NCBI GenBank assembly: GCA_037039685.1 | Contig: JAWNGF010000002.1 | Location: 1,426,001-1,490,000, forward strand | Source of the DNA: Ceratobasidium sp. AG-K | Lineage: Eukaryota; Basidiomycota; Agaricomycetes; Cantharellales; Ceratobasidiaceae | Length of the DNA: 64,000 nucleotides | Reading direction: 5' to 3' | Shown here: one piece after another, positions 25,838-37,482 of the stretch | Layout: the number at the start of each line of letters is the position of its first letter | Position numbering within the stretch: position 1 is the stretch's first letter | Translations under genes and position numbers: made by a program | Notes under the pieces: generated by a model | The model's input: the letters and a program-made list of their open reading frames with translations, nothing else | The model's database searches: none | What the model was told of the DNA's origin: nothing

Positions 25838-26035
25838 CATGGTGGGCAGGCGGGAAAGTGGCTAGTGGCCGAATTCAACTCGGTTCGAACAGGTTGGATT
25901 TAGTTGCAGGAATGTTTAATTAGTAAAGTATACAAGACGCTGTAGTGGTGGTGGATCAGAAGAGGAGTTGTGTGGTGGCAGTGCTGCCAGGACAAATAGT
26001 CCCACACTCCTGGCAGTAATTGGACTACAACAACC
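25838..26035. promoter_or_regulatory. Bidirectional promoter between SPT2 and ARP3
   Basis: 198 bp separate the divergent start codons of SPT2 (minus) and ARP3 (plus). Both promoters must lie here. No individual element assigned. Confidence 0.6.
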
Positions 26036-27840
26036 ATGGCCCTGCTCGCACCTATTATCAGCGACAACGGAAGCGGTTACTCGAAGCTTGGGTATGTCAT
26101 ACCAGGACATTCGTAGCACTTTCTGACTTGAGATAGGTTCGCGGGAAACTCGGATCCGTCCTTGTAAGCCTATCATGCCCTAGCCTGGCCCATATTAACC
26201 GCGATTAAAGCGTGTTTCCGACGGCAATCGCGACACGCGAACATGCATCCACGACAGCTCAGTCCACATCGCGCGGCCCTCCAGTCGCCAATAAACCAGG
26301 TCACCTCGCCTCCAAGCGTGGAATAGAGGACCTCGATTTCTTCATCGGCGACGAGGCCATCGCCAACTCCAAGATGTACGGCGTTCACTATCCCATTCGA
26401 CACGGTATGATCGAGAACTGGGATCATATGGAGCGATACTGGGAGCAGAGCATCTTCAAGTATCTACGCGCCGAGCCCGAGGACCATTACTTCCTGCTCG
26501 TGAGTACTAAAGTCAGCATCCCATTGCGTCATTTATATCCCGCGCGATAGACCGAGCCTCCTCTCAACGCGCCCGAGAACCGCGAACAAACGGCCGAAAT
26601 CTTCTTCGAGTCGTTCAACGTCCAAGGTCTTTACATCGCTGTCCAGGCTGTGCTTGCACTGGCTGCGTCTTGGAGTTCCAACAAGAGCAACGACCGTACT
26701 CTGACCGGCACCGTAATCGACTCGGGTGATGGCGTCACACACGTTATCCCAGTGGTAAGCTCGCCATTCTATACCTTTGTTCGAAATCTCACTATCATCC
26801 TAGGCCGAGGGTTATGTCATCGGTTCAGCGATCAAGCACATTCCAATTGCAGGCCGTGATATTACTGGATTCGTCCAGACCCTGCTGCGTGAACGCGGAG
26901 AGACGGCAAATATTCCTCCCGAGGAGCAACTACGCGTCGCTCAGAAGATCAAGGAGGACTATAGGTGGATAATTATTCTCGAGTTATACCCAAGATTACT
27001 CACCAAGTCTGCAGTTACGTATGCCAGGATATTGTCAAAGAGTTCCGCAAGTATGATGCCGATCCATACAAGTACTTTGCTCGCTTTGAAGGAGAACATA
27101 GCGTAACCGGTCGGGTAAGTTTATCATTCATGTCGTTCAGCAGTTCCCTTATTCCCAATGACAGCAATACAGCGTCGACGTCGGCTTTGAACGCTTCCTC
27201 GCCCCAGAGATTTTCTTTAACCCTGAAATTGCATCCAGTGACTTCCTTACTCCTCTTCCCGAAGTTGTCGATGGTGTCATTCAACAGTCTCCCATTGACG
27301 TCCGAAGAGGACTCTACAAGGTTTGCTGATATTATTACCTCATATCCATGCCAATTTCTAACGCTTTCGTTAGAACATCGTCCTTTCAGGTGGATCAACC
27401 ATGTTTGAGCACTTTGGGCAACGCCTGAAGCGAGACCTGAAACAGCTCGTCGATCGCCGTATCAACGCGAGTGAAGTTGCCAGCGGGTCTCTCCAACGTG
27501 TAAGCATACATGCATGCATATGAAGCTAGTGGACTAATCGTTTGTTTAGTCATCTGGTATGGAAGTCAATGTCATCTCGCACAAGCGACAAAGGTGCGTT
27601 TCATCGTGACTAATTTCTATGACAACACAACTTATCCAAAGCCCGCAGGTTCGCTGTTTGGTACGGTGGATCTCTGTTGGCCTCGCTTGTAAGTCGCTAT
27701 CGCCGCAAACTAATTTGTACCTTGCGCTGACCTTGCCTTTTCAGCCCGACTTTTACAACTCGTGCCACACCAAGGCACAATACGAAGAGGTTGGACCGAG
27801 TATCGCGAGGAGGTACCAGATCTTTGGCAGTGTCAACTAG
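26036..27840 (+). CDS. ARP3: Actin-related protein 3 (Arp2/3 complex)
   Basis: ARP3 with ARP2 seeds branched actin filaments, here for endocytic patches and hyphal growth. The start ATG at 26036 gives [19 protein letters not shown]. Later exons show [51 protein letters not shown], the actin-fold phosphate loop [54 protein letters not shown] and the C-terminus [20 protein letters not shown] ending FGSVN. Eight to ten exons with short introns; all junctions I tested keep frame. Length of about 430 residues fits ARP3 rather than actin, as do the insertions. Stop at 27838-27840. Confidence 0.95.
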
Positions 27841-30167
27841 AAAAGGAAACGCCGGTGTGGGTGCATCTGTGCAGACGAGCAACCACCATCAAACGTCAAG
27901 TGGGAATGTATGCAGGACCAATATCAAAGTGCTTTTAGCCATCTATTGCTCGGTGCCTCGCATTGATACGGCCATTGAATCTGGCCGGCTCCAGGCACAG
28001 ATTGCCTGCTCGAACGCTATTTCCGCCTCTTTTCCGATGAGGTGTAGTAGACATAGCAACAGGGGCGAGAACGCCAAACCCGACAGAGTGTTTGGGTGCC
28101 TGTCGATCACCAGGTACATCTGTCAACCTTTGTCTCACGTGACCCTTGAGACAAGGCTGAATATAGTTGGTCGCTTTCCCATAGAGATTGAGAGAGCGGC
28201 CGACAGTTTGCATTCCGTATTTCATAGGGCTCAACTCTCTCGCGATCAACCCGTTGATCAGGATCAAGACAGGCCGTTCAGCCGACATCCAGTGTCCTCG
28301 GAGTAGATCATGATAGCCTTGCCCCCTAGGTCCTACAAACTTCCGCTGCCTCATGAACGCAACATCAGGCTTGATTGGCGGTGAGAAGATCATGTAGCCC
28401 TCACAGGGAGAGTGTCACTAGTCTACCGATTTTCAGGGTGCTGAAAACGATCGAGCAGGTCCGTCCCGCCGGCCTAGGAACAATGGTGGACATTGCCGTC
28501 CATGCCGTACAACCTATATTGAGTAACCTAGCTAGGGCACGCATTGTTGGAAACCATGTCCAATCAACGCCGTTTGAATGAGCATCGACGGGCCGCGGCC
28601 CCGGACAAGTCTCGACCTCTGCAACTGTGCCACACCCTTTCGATCGTACAAGGCTTATGCCGAGCCTGGGCTGTGGGGTGGGCTTTTCCTTACACGTGCG
28701 GTGGCAGAGTAACACCACGACTAGCTCGTACTATCTGTCAAAGCAGAGGGGCCAATAGAGGGTTGCATTGCCAAATAACTTCATCCTCGTTCGATGCACC
28801 TTTTTCGCCGGTGACAGAGGACAAACCTCGCGGAGGAATAACAACCGTGCTTCGGGTATACAAGCTCATAGTGGAGAGAGCCTAAACCGTCTATGTATAT
28901 GCGGCGAGTGGGTCGCTTGGGAGCCGACTTTTGTGGGCTTGGCATACCCAGCCATGTTAGATGCGTGAAATGTAGCGATGTCTCCACGTTTTCTCTTTTC
29001 TTTGCTTCTTGTGTTCTTGGATTGAATCGTCGCAGTAGCCAATTTACTTGGGTCGTGTTGACTCTATACGTACTACAAAGCCTTTTCGGTTCGGTTCCGC
29101 GCGAAGATAGGAGCGTCACCTCGAGATGGCCTAGTCGCGCAAGATCGTATTCCGATCACTTGTCAACGAGAATTCCGAATTGATAACGCTTGATTCACAG
29201 CTGATGCCTATTCATGCGTGCGAGTGCTCGGTTCGCAAGGAATCAAAAACACAAGTGGCTAAGTTGTATTGGTTGTATCACGTGCGCATCGAGCCACTCT
29301 TGCCGCAAGAGGCTGAGATTAATTTCGAATGCGTCGGGGCTGATAGATTAATTCATGAAGCTCGGGAAGTTTGTCATTCGCACTCCACTTATTTTCGATC
29401 CACGGCGACAAGCGAGTGTGTCTGGCAGTCATCGGTTCAGCAAAGTCGAATGAGTTAACTTCGCATATAGTCATCCGGACCTCTGCGGCGCATGCAATGC
29501 GCCAGCTGTATTTTTTTTACGCTTTAATCTGTATAGCCAAGGCGACGTGGAGGACTAGATATCATCTCCAATCTTCGCGCCAGTCGATCAACTCGAATAG
29601 GTAAGAACCTCACGCCTTTTTGCTCGAATATATTGCGTGTGAATTCTATCTTTGATCATGGGCGGCTAAGCGGCGAGGCCGTTTTTACGTGAGTGATCGA
29701 GACGGCTGAGTTACGAAAATGTCAGGTTCATCACGAAGCACCCCGGGGACTGACATTTATCTCACAAGTGGAATACAACACATTTATTCACCACTTTCCA
29801 TTCCATTTTGATACGTCAGATACGCGAGATAACAGAATATGAAGAACATACATGATTACAACAACTGACAATTTGAGCCATATACAACCATAAGCGAATC
29901 GAAGTAACGAACTAGACACTTGAAGTCCCATATCAGCGGCGGAAAGCCCTCGGAAGGCTGTCGCGTCGGCGAAGGGGAGGAGGCATAAGCAAACCAGAAA
30001 CACAGCATACACACACATACACGATACCCAAGTTGGAGACGTAAAGACATTGATAGGAGAGGGGATTCACAAACGAATACGGAGCCGAAATCGCGTGGTT
30101 GACGTGAGGGGCGGGTATGGCACGAGTAAGGAGCCCAAATTCGGCCCATTCCAGAGGCCGCCACCTT
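27841..30167. other. 2.3 kb without supported gene
   Basis: Contains the ARP3 3' UTR and, on its right side, the 3' UTR of the Zn2Cys6 regulator (convergent). Several reading frames of 100-150 codons on both strands (e.g. near 27935-28393 and 28401-28718, minus) show no recognisable domain, no splice pattern and no family resemblance. A decayed element is possible but not shown. Confidence 0.4.
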
Positions 30168-32169
30168 TCAGAGGACGATCGCACTTCGCAGACGCAGCTG
30201 CTCTGTCCAACAAAAGTCGGACGATTTGCTTCCATGCTGGCGCGCACGATGAGCCTCGTCCATGATGTCTGAAAATATTGTATTGATTAGCGTGAGTCGG
30301 GCAAATGAATTCGTTAAGCTCACCAGACGCCACTCCAATTGTCTTGTCCTCCCCCTCGGCCCTGAGCCCGTTCATCAGCTTTCGGCAGGCCGACCAATTG
30401 TCTGTCGCGTAGCATCCGGCTAGGAATATCCAAAACGCGAAGTCTCGTCGGGGCTCACTGGTCGAGTCGACGAGTTGACAAACGTTCTTCACGGCGTCTT
30501 TGACAAGTGTCGAGTCGGTTGAGCCTCGACTGGCGACAATTTCAAGATACAGCCTCACACCAGCCGTGTGGATGGAGGCCGCGGTATCTTTGCAGGGAAC
30601 CTCGAGGTCCGCGCGATATCGGGCCAGGTTGGGTCGGGCTTGGGGGATCAGCTCTGGTCTTGCCGCGAGCGCTGCCGTTTCCGCAAAGGCGAGAGCCACC
30701 TTGTTCGGGAAACCGAGCAGCTCGACATCGGTCGAGGGTAGCACCTTGCGATAAAGATCAATCTGGCAAGGGGGGCGGCGAGTAGTTGCGCTCGCAACTA
30801 GATCAGACCAGAGGCCGTAGCGAACAGCGGTCCGTTCCGCATCACCAAGAACCGAGAAAAGCGAGGGGGAGCTCGCGGAGGCTCTAAGAGTCTCGGCGAG
30901 GTACCCATGGAGGATAATGTCCAAATACTCGCGCCAGTGGTTGGGTACCCCTTGGCGGAGCGAGTCGATCATCATCCACATCGCCGTAACGGCTCGCGCG
31001 TCGGAGGGAGTGTACCTAGATCTGAGGAGGTGTCGCATAGCTGTATGTCGCCTTTGGGACGAGGACGTCGTCGCTGGCAGCTTGAAACCATAGGATTTCG
31101 GCAATGGCGGCGGCAGTGTCGGGGTGATGCTTGTTAAGATGTAACCCCTCGACGTTCTGAAGGAACGCCCCCCAAATCACTTCATCTCGGTCGACTGGTC
31201 GTGTCCGATGGAAGGGTATTCATACGAGCCAATCGCCAACTGGACGTCTTCGTCTACGTGACCGAAGGCATATGGTTCACTATTATTGAGCATAGAGTCC
31301 GGTACTGTACATGGAACAAAAGAACAGACTAAGCATACAAAACGTACAAAAAGATGGCCCAGAATAAGTCACATACACAGCGCGGCCTCCGGGTATCCAG
31401 GATGTAGGCTATAGGGGTATTCCTCGGCGACTGGAGATGCCTCTGGCTCGTCGTAATACCCGTATAGTGGGGTAGGCATCATCGGGTATTGGTCAACCGG
31501 CGTAGAGTCTTGGTTACACCAATAAGGCCACGCGGGCATCTCTGCTACTAAATCGGATTTAATCTTCTGTCTTTGCTCGACGGAAAACAAGTATCTCACC
31601 TGATTCCTGGGGAATGTACAGTGGCGACAACTCAGGCTGCTTCACATCTGGCGCTGAGCTCAGGTCCGAGAGCGAGTCGGAATCCGAGTCTGAGTGAACA
31701 GACTCGGAGTGTTGGCGAGGCGGCAACGGAGTCTCTCTTAGGTCGTGGAGAGTGAGGAACGCGTCGTCCTGCCCTCGGGACGCAGACTTGGCATTATGGT
31801 CGGCCAGGAAATGTTTAATTCTGCGCTTGTAGTCGTCCACTTGGGCACCCTGTACGGCGTTTAGTATATGAAATTAATCGTCGGAGAGTAGTAGCATACC
31901 TTTAGCCACTCGGGTCGCTTGTTCGCATAACCAAGACATTCGATGTGCAGTCGGGCGCAGGTCTCGCAGCCACCGTTGAGGTGCTCTCGAGACTCGTCGC
32001 ACTTTCTAAATAGGAAACCTGAATAAGTATGCGCTAGCGGCTGACGCGAGCAAGGAACCTACTTGCGTCGGATCCGACATGTCAAGCAACCGCCTTTGGT
32101 GCGGATTCGCTTGGTCGGGGCCGAGGGGGCAGCTCGGCCAGAGCGGGTTCGTCGAGCAGCAGGAGGCAT
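30168..32169 (-). CDS. Zn2Cys6 transcription factor with fungal_trans_2-type C-terminus
   Basis: The start at 32169 (MPPAARRTRSGRAAP) leads into the zinc cluster KGGCLTCRIRRKKCDESREH then GGCETCARLHIECLG, split by an intron within the RRK codons (near 32048). Downstream: YANKRPEWLK, VDDYKRRIKHFLADHNAKSA, a Ser/Asp-rich acidic stretch (possible activation region), then a conserved helical region: DRDEVIWGAFLQNVEGLHLN, DARAVTAMWMMIDSLRQGVP, HGYLAETLRASASSPSLFSV, RRDFAFWIFLAGCYATD. The last exon encodes DIMDEAHRARQHGSKSSDF ending RSAIVL, stop 30168. Pattern matches the large basidiomycete family carrying the fungal-specific PF11951-like domain. An intron of about 87 nt near 31280-31190 and one of about 73 nt near 31090-31018 (weak donor) are needed to keep frame. 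Targets unknown. Confidence 0.8.
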
Positions 32170-33245
32170 GGTAAGAAAGGGATGGCGGATTATGGGGGAG
32201 ATGAAAAGGCGGGATGTCGAATTCTCTGCAAGATCGCGGGGGTTGATATACATCTGGCAGGTATGGTCGGTCAATAGCTTGGAGCAGAAGCTACAGGAGC
32301 GGACATAAGCCTTTACTCGATTCAGACATAGCTACAGCTGTCAACTCAGGCACCAAGCCACTATCTGAACCGGATTCATTCAACAAGGGTTTGCATTGAA
32401 ATTGGCCGCAGGTTTGCCCGCTAGACCTCTATCCGAGATAATCAGCCTTGCAATACGCAAGGAAACACTGCATGACTTGCGGACTGCATGATCACGAGTG
32501 TAAGAGTGAAAATGACAACGTGGCTGAAGAGCGATCCGAATACGGGCAACTGATAGGCATTCAGTATAGCGCACATCTTGGTCAGCTCGCCTTGTCGGTG
32601 ACTGAAAATTCGCCGAGGCGGATGAACCCAAATTTGACCCGGGACTTGGGCTAGACTCCGGAGTTTGCGCCCCAGAGTCTCGAGGAGGGCAAAAAGACAG
32701 GCTCGGGACCCCCGGGAGTGAGCACGGCCATCCAAGGCTAGTGCATCAATCGACTGTCAAGAGCACGCCTTTTCCAGCCCGGCGGCTCCTCCCAGTAAAT
32801 AGACTCATGGCCCCGCCAAACTCGCGCAAGTAGGCTCGGACCCCAAGGATTCGAGCCCAAAAACCGGTGCCACCCCCATACCAAATTGGGAATCAGTCTG
32901 AACGCACCTCAACCAAAGAAAGGGAGATGGGCAAATAAGCCGAGCTATGTCTCGGGGTCAACAAACGTCTTCGAAGTCGGATTTACTCTGTTGCTGGGGT
33001 CTTTTCTTCTAGCAGCAACGAGATGAAACGTCTATAGAGACAAAAAATATAGTCAGTAGACAAAGCTCGCACTCGGTTTCAACACGCACCTTTGGAGTCG
33101 CGACTGTCAGTCGATCATGAACCAGGCCAAGAGTGTGCGAAAAAGGATGCAGGCTAATTCGGCATGGCACCGATCGGTAATCCAAATTGAGATTTATTTA
33201 TTATTTGCACAGCGATCCAGTACAGTCGAATTGTCGCAGTTCGAC
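32170..33245. other. Intergenic, about 1.1 kb
   Basis: Lies between the regulator's start codon and the ACBP stop codon, both minus-strand. No coding sequence supported. The stretch near 32640-32900 is G/C-rich without repeats I could define. Confidence 0.4.
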
Positions 33246-33821
33246 TCAAGCGTTCTCAAGCTCAGCGGCCCACTTCTTCGCATCGGCGTCGTCCGAACCC
33301 TTTAGGATCTATAATCGCAATGAGCGATCAAGCTCGAAAGCTATGCGCGTATCCTCACCTCGAGCAGGGATTCAACGTATGCCTTCTGCGCATCCTCCTT
33401 GGATGTACCCTCGCATGCCTTCCACGCATCCCTGATCATGTGTAAGATCTAAATTAGATTAGCAGGCGGTCAGATCGCTCACCATTTGGCCTTTCCGACA
33501 AAGTCCAGCATTCCTGGCCTGGCCGTGTTCACATCACCGATCGTACCTGATCATACACAAGTTATCAGCAATTATGATATACGCTCACCGCTCTGGACCA
33601 TACCTTGTTTAAAGTTCGAATAGAACTGTGGTAAAATGTAAGTACAAACTCGCGTGTTTCAAGGCGTATACTTACCTTCAATTGCTGGTCCTGAGTGGGC
33701 TTGATGGGCCCCTCCTTGGGCAATGCCTGTCGCCCAAACTTCAGTCGATGGTTTCAAGGCTCATTCATGCTCGACTTACACCGACGATCTCGACAGCCTT
33801 GTTGAATTTGGCTTCAGACAT
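33246..33821 (-). CDS. Acyl-CoA-binding protein
   Basis: Small cytosolic carrier that binds long-chain acyl-CoA esters and supplies them to lipid synthesis and to unconventional secretion in fungi. Spliced exons read MSEAKFNKAVEIVG, ALPKEGPIKPTQDQQLKFYS, FKQGTIGDVNTARPGMLDF, VGKAKWDAWKACEGTSKEDA and QKAYVESLLEILKG, ending AAELENA. The signature of the fold, the KFYSxFKQxTxGD and KWDAWK segments with acyl-CoA-binding Tyr and Lys residues, is intact. Total about 105 residues, only slightly longer than the 86-92 usual. Four or five short introns. Stop at 33246-33248, start ATG at 33819-33821. Confidence 0.93.
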
Positions 33822-34250
33822 GATGATGGATGGATGGGTGGTGATGGCTCTTGATAGAGCTGGATGACGCTAGTTGCTAGACTGGGCATCTGCGGCAAAC
33901 AGTCCCAAATAGGCAATGGCCGCCGTAAAGACGCTCCCTCATATCTGCACTAATATGTCTATAATCATAATTTATAAAGAGTTAGCCATGGTAAATGCAG
34001 ACGGGCGATATAATATACTTTAACATATAAATGTATGAGCACTTGCGTAGATCATGGACCGTGATCTTGTGATTGACCCTGTGCTTGGTTTTGTGTGTGT
34101 CTCTGCCACATTCTTCACTGAGCGACGACTGTTGCGCCGTCGCGCTCATTGAAAGGCTTCTCTGGAACGTATCGGTGGCCATAATATTCACTCTGGTTTG
34201 AGATCAACGCGATGGAGCAGGGCAAGTCTTCACAATAACACCGCAGAGTT
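33822..34250. promoter_or_regulatory. Divergent intergenic region ACBP / tandem-PH gene
   Basis: 429 bp between divergent start codons (ACBP minus, PH-domain gene plus), so it should hold both promoters. AT-rich near 33960-34030. No element assigned. Confidence 0.5.
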
Positions 34251-35732
34251 ATGCTTATTTCGGAAAAATCAACAGCAGCCGCGCCCCCTACCCCACAGGA
34301 AATCCAGCGCAAGCTGTCGATGCATTCTCCAACTGCCCCTGTCGCAATATCGAAACGAAACTCAGTGGTGAGTTTGTACGAAACTTGTGATACTGACACA
34401 CTAAACACGATCTCAGCGCCAAACAGCACCGCTTTCCGGGACTGAATCCGACTCTGATGCAGGGGGAGCGTTGGCCAGCAGCTTTTCACCAAGTGTAACC
34501 AGTCAAGGACTTCCATCCGAGTTCTCCTCGTCCTTGCAGCCACTTTCTGCGATTGCCGAGAAGCGTAACCCAAGCGGGGAAGAAACAGACGATGACGACG
34601 AGGACGATGATGAACGCGTTGTTGGAGCGCGTGAGCCAATTGAGGTCAAGGACGAGGTGGTCATCAAGAGTGGGTTCTTGTGGAAAAAGGGGGAGCGCCG
34701 CAAGGCAAGTCAGCTATTTACAGCCCATGGCTTTTGACAGGACGCGCGCTAAGTTCGTCATCCGCAGACCTGGAAGAAGCGCTGGTTTGTCTTGCGCACG
34801 GCCAAGCTCGGGTTGTACAAGAATGAGCAAGAATACAAGTTGCTCAGGCTTGTGGACTTGAACGATGTTCACTCCGCCGCGCCGTGCGAGCTCAAGAGAC
34901 ACACAAACACATTTGCGATAGTGACTCCGTCCCGCACGTTCTATGTTCAAGCAGAGAACTCGTCCGAATGCGAGTCGTGGGTGCACGCGTTGAACGATGC
35001 ACGCGTCCGACTGAAGGATTTGGAAGCAGAAACGCCTGTTCCACGAACGCCCCCGTCTGGCCCGACGTTATAATCCCTACCGTCACTCAGTCACCTACGC
35101 AGGCCCCCTCAAGCGCCGGCGCGGCCCATCAGGTCCCTTCCTCGCCCCTCCAGCACACCATGTCGAGCTCAGATTCGGAACCCGAGGGCGACGACGCTGT
35201 CTCTCCTCTGCCGGTCGATCCGCAGCAGATCCTCTTGCAGGGGTATCTCATGAAGTGCGGCACGCATATGAAAAACTGGCACAAGCGCTACTTTATCCTT
35301 ACGCCGGAGACACTGAAGTATGGAAAGAATCATATGGTATGTTGCCATGTTGAGATCAAAGCTTGATACTCATTGGTCGGACAGAGCACAAAGAATATGC
35401 GGAGTGTCCAAGTAACTCAAATCCTAGATGCCCTCGAGACTACTGCGTCCAAATCAGTTACGCCGGCTTCACCTCCGGCTGGTGCCAAGGAGTATATGTT
35501 CAAGATCATCACTCCCAAGAAATCGTTCATGCTCTGTGCGCCGAGTGAAGAAGAGGAGATCAAATGGCTTTCCGCTGTCCGGGCTCTTATTGCTCGGCGT
35601 GCAGCAGCCGCCCAATCCCACGAAGAAGAATCTGGTCGCGCCCGCGCCAAGAGCATCAGTACTCGAAGTATTGCCGAAGTAGTCGGATCCCCCGTTGCTA
35701 CTTCGTCGACATCCCCCGTCGCCACTCGATGA
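34251..35732 (+). CDS. Tandem PH-domain protein
   Basis: Two pleckstrin-homology domains suggest phosphoinositide-dependent membrane recruitment. The N-terminus (MLISEKSTAAAPPTPQEIQR) is disordered with an acidic run. PH1: VVIKSGFLWKKGERRKTWKK, RWFVLRTAKLGLYKNEQEY, FAIVTPSRTFYVQAENSSE, CESWVHALNDARVRLKDLE. PH2: LLQGYLMKCGTHMKNWHKRY, FILTPETLKYGKNHM, KEYMFKIITPKKSFMLCAPS, EEEIKWLSAVRALIARRAA. Each ends with the invariant helix Trp. Introns: 34368-34416 (GT-AG), 34705-34767 (GC-AG, AAG|GCAAGT) and one near 35339-35387. Between PH1 and PH2, near 35050, the frame changes: either an intron with weak donor GTTCCA (about 35029 to 35090) or one missing C in a C run. A Ser/Thr-rich tail ends at 35732. 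Domain layout recalls TAPP/Opy1-like tandem PH proteins; orthology is uncertain. Confidence 0.8.
34705..34767 (+). other. GC-AG intron inside PH domain 1
   Basis: Donor CGCAAG|GCAAGTC and acceptor ATCCGCAG|ACCTGG join GERRK to TWKKRWFVLR, the expected first beta-turn of the PH fold. No GT donor gives this join. Confidence 0.75.
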
Positions 35733-37482
35733 TGCTTTCGGCCCTTGGCTTACCATCGCAATGGTTGTATATTATCCTTGTTGCTATACTTTCCTCGAGT
35801 CGCTGTACTCGGCGGAAATAACTCTTAGTTTCAGCTCTCTCTCAGTCGTACCCTCCACTCGTTTCTCGTCTCGTTAACAGAACTCTCTTGTCTCGCATTC
35901 AAGAAACCGTTCCTTCCGCCCGTTCCGCCTAGTAAATATCCTTGGCGAATCGATAATACATCTGATTGAATCTTTCCTATGGTTATCCCATGTAGTTGAT
36001 AACAGGATTGTCGTTGAGCTTCCGTAGCTAGAAGGCTCATTTGGCAGTTGTGATAACCAATGCAACCGGTTCACAAATTTACAATAAGGTGTCAAATATC
36101 AGACCCAGATAACAACATCATTGCTACGAGCTCAGAACTTGAACGATATTCTATGACATGTGGTTCCAATTAGGATCGGTTCCTCTGAGTGTAGAAATAT
36201 TCGCAGCAAAGTTGACTTGGGCGAGCATTGAACGAGTAAAGCGCGCTATTAACAATCGCAACTTTCAACCTAAACCAACTTGATGATCGTTCTCTGACGT
36301 CGCAACCTGGTGCGGGTTTTGTCAAGCCGAGCTCGCTTGCGGCAAACCAATGAGGACTAATTAATTAACCTCATTGGGTGGCCAGGGCAGATCGGCGTCT
36401 GTCATCAGCGTCTGTCACCGGTACCGACAGCAAACGCCGGGGATTCTCGTAGCGTGTCAACCCGGGAGCGTCCCGGGAATACCCAGCCAACCACCCTACG
36501 TCTCACCATATTCAATCTATTCGCGAGATGGCTAGCATACCCCAGTCGCGCCCGCGGGGAGCGTAAAACGTGCAACGTCCTAGGCGAAACGCTAGTGCTT
36601 GCCTAGCTATCTGTGGCCCATCTGCACATGGTCATACATTGTTCTCTATTGGTGCCCCAGCTCTACATCAGCCTTATTTGCGGGGACCATTTCAGCTCGG
36701 TGTCTCATTTTTAGATTACCCTAACAACACGCCAACTAGCCGACTTGCGCCTTGCGTTGCAGCCAGTACCAAGCGGGGATTATGATAACGTTTCTTTGTC
36801 CTCGCAGTCGAGTTGGCCTCTCTCCAGACTCTCCACTTTTCCTGCCCTTGTTCAATGTCGATGGGCAATGCGTCCCGCACAACTTGGTGTTACAGGAAAT
36901 TCTAGTCTCGCCGCTGCGGTAATCGACTGCCACTAACCCACACTTTGCCGGCCGACATCCCCATAGCGCTGGGGTTACGTCTCGCGTATGAAGTATCGCA
37001 ATAACGGCACTGCCAGCGTCAACCTCTCATGCGGAGTCTCCCCGCCTCTTGGTGGTAATCCCCAGTCACGGCCGTGGAAGTCCCGCCTCCCTGTACGCCT
37101 GTATGTCGAATAAGTTTGGACTTAGCGGGATGTATTTTCTTCTAGCCGTTATACGCGTGCTTTGGATTTGGAAGGACTAGATTCAGCCATTTTCCGACTC
37201 GATGGGAGTGGAGCGATCAAAGCAGTTGAAATGTTTGTGCCGGGTATTTCGTGATCTCCGCACTTCTGCCAACGCCAGTACATTGCGGAACAATACTAGT
37301 AGATATCGCCATGCACGCCAAGTAAAGCTACCGACTAGTGTCGCACCTCAGCCCGAGTTAAAATGGTTCCCGAGTTACTCCAGAAAGTTCATCTTCTCTC
37401 GCTAGATTCGCCTTTTAACAGACTGCCCGGTCGGCCAGGAACCGACAAGCACATTCGTTACAACTTACCGGTATAGCCTACC
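35733..37482. other. 1.75 kb without supported gene
   Basis: Plus-strand genes on both sides. Short reading frames only. The region includes the PH gene's 3' UTR and the transporter's upstream sequence. No recognisable element or repeat. Confidence 0.4.

Noticed and set aside
31010..31290. Apparent frameshifts in the second Zn2Cys6 regulator
   Set aside because: Introns from about 31280 (GTGAAC) to 31190 and from about 31090 (GTTTCA) to 31018 keep the frame into the conserved C-terminal domain, so the gene can be intact as written.
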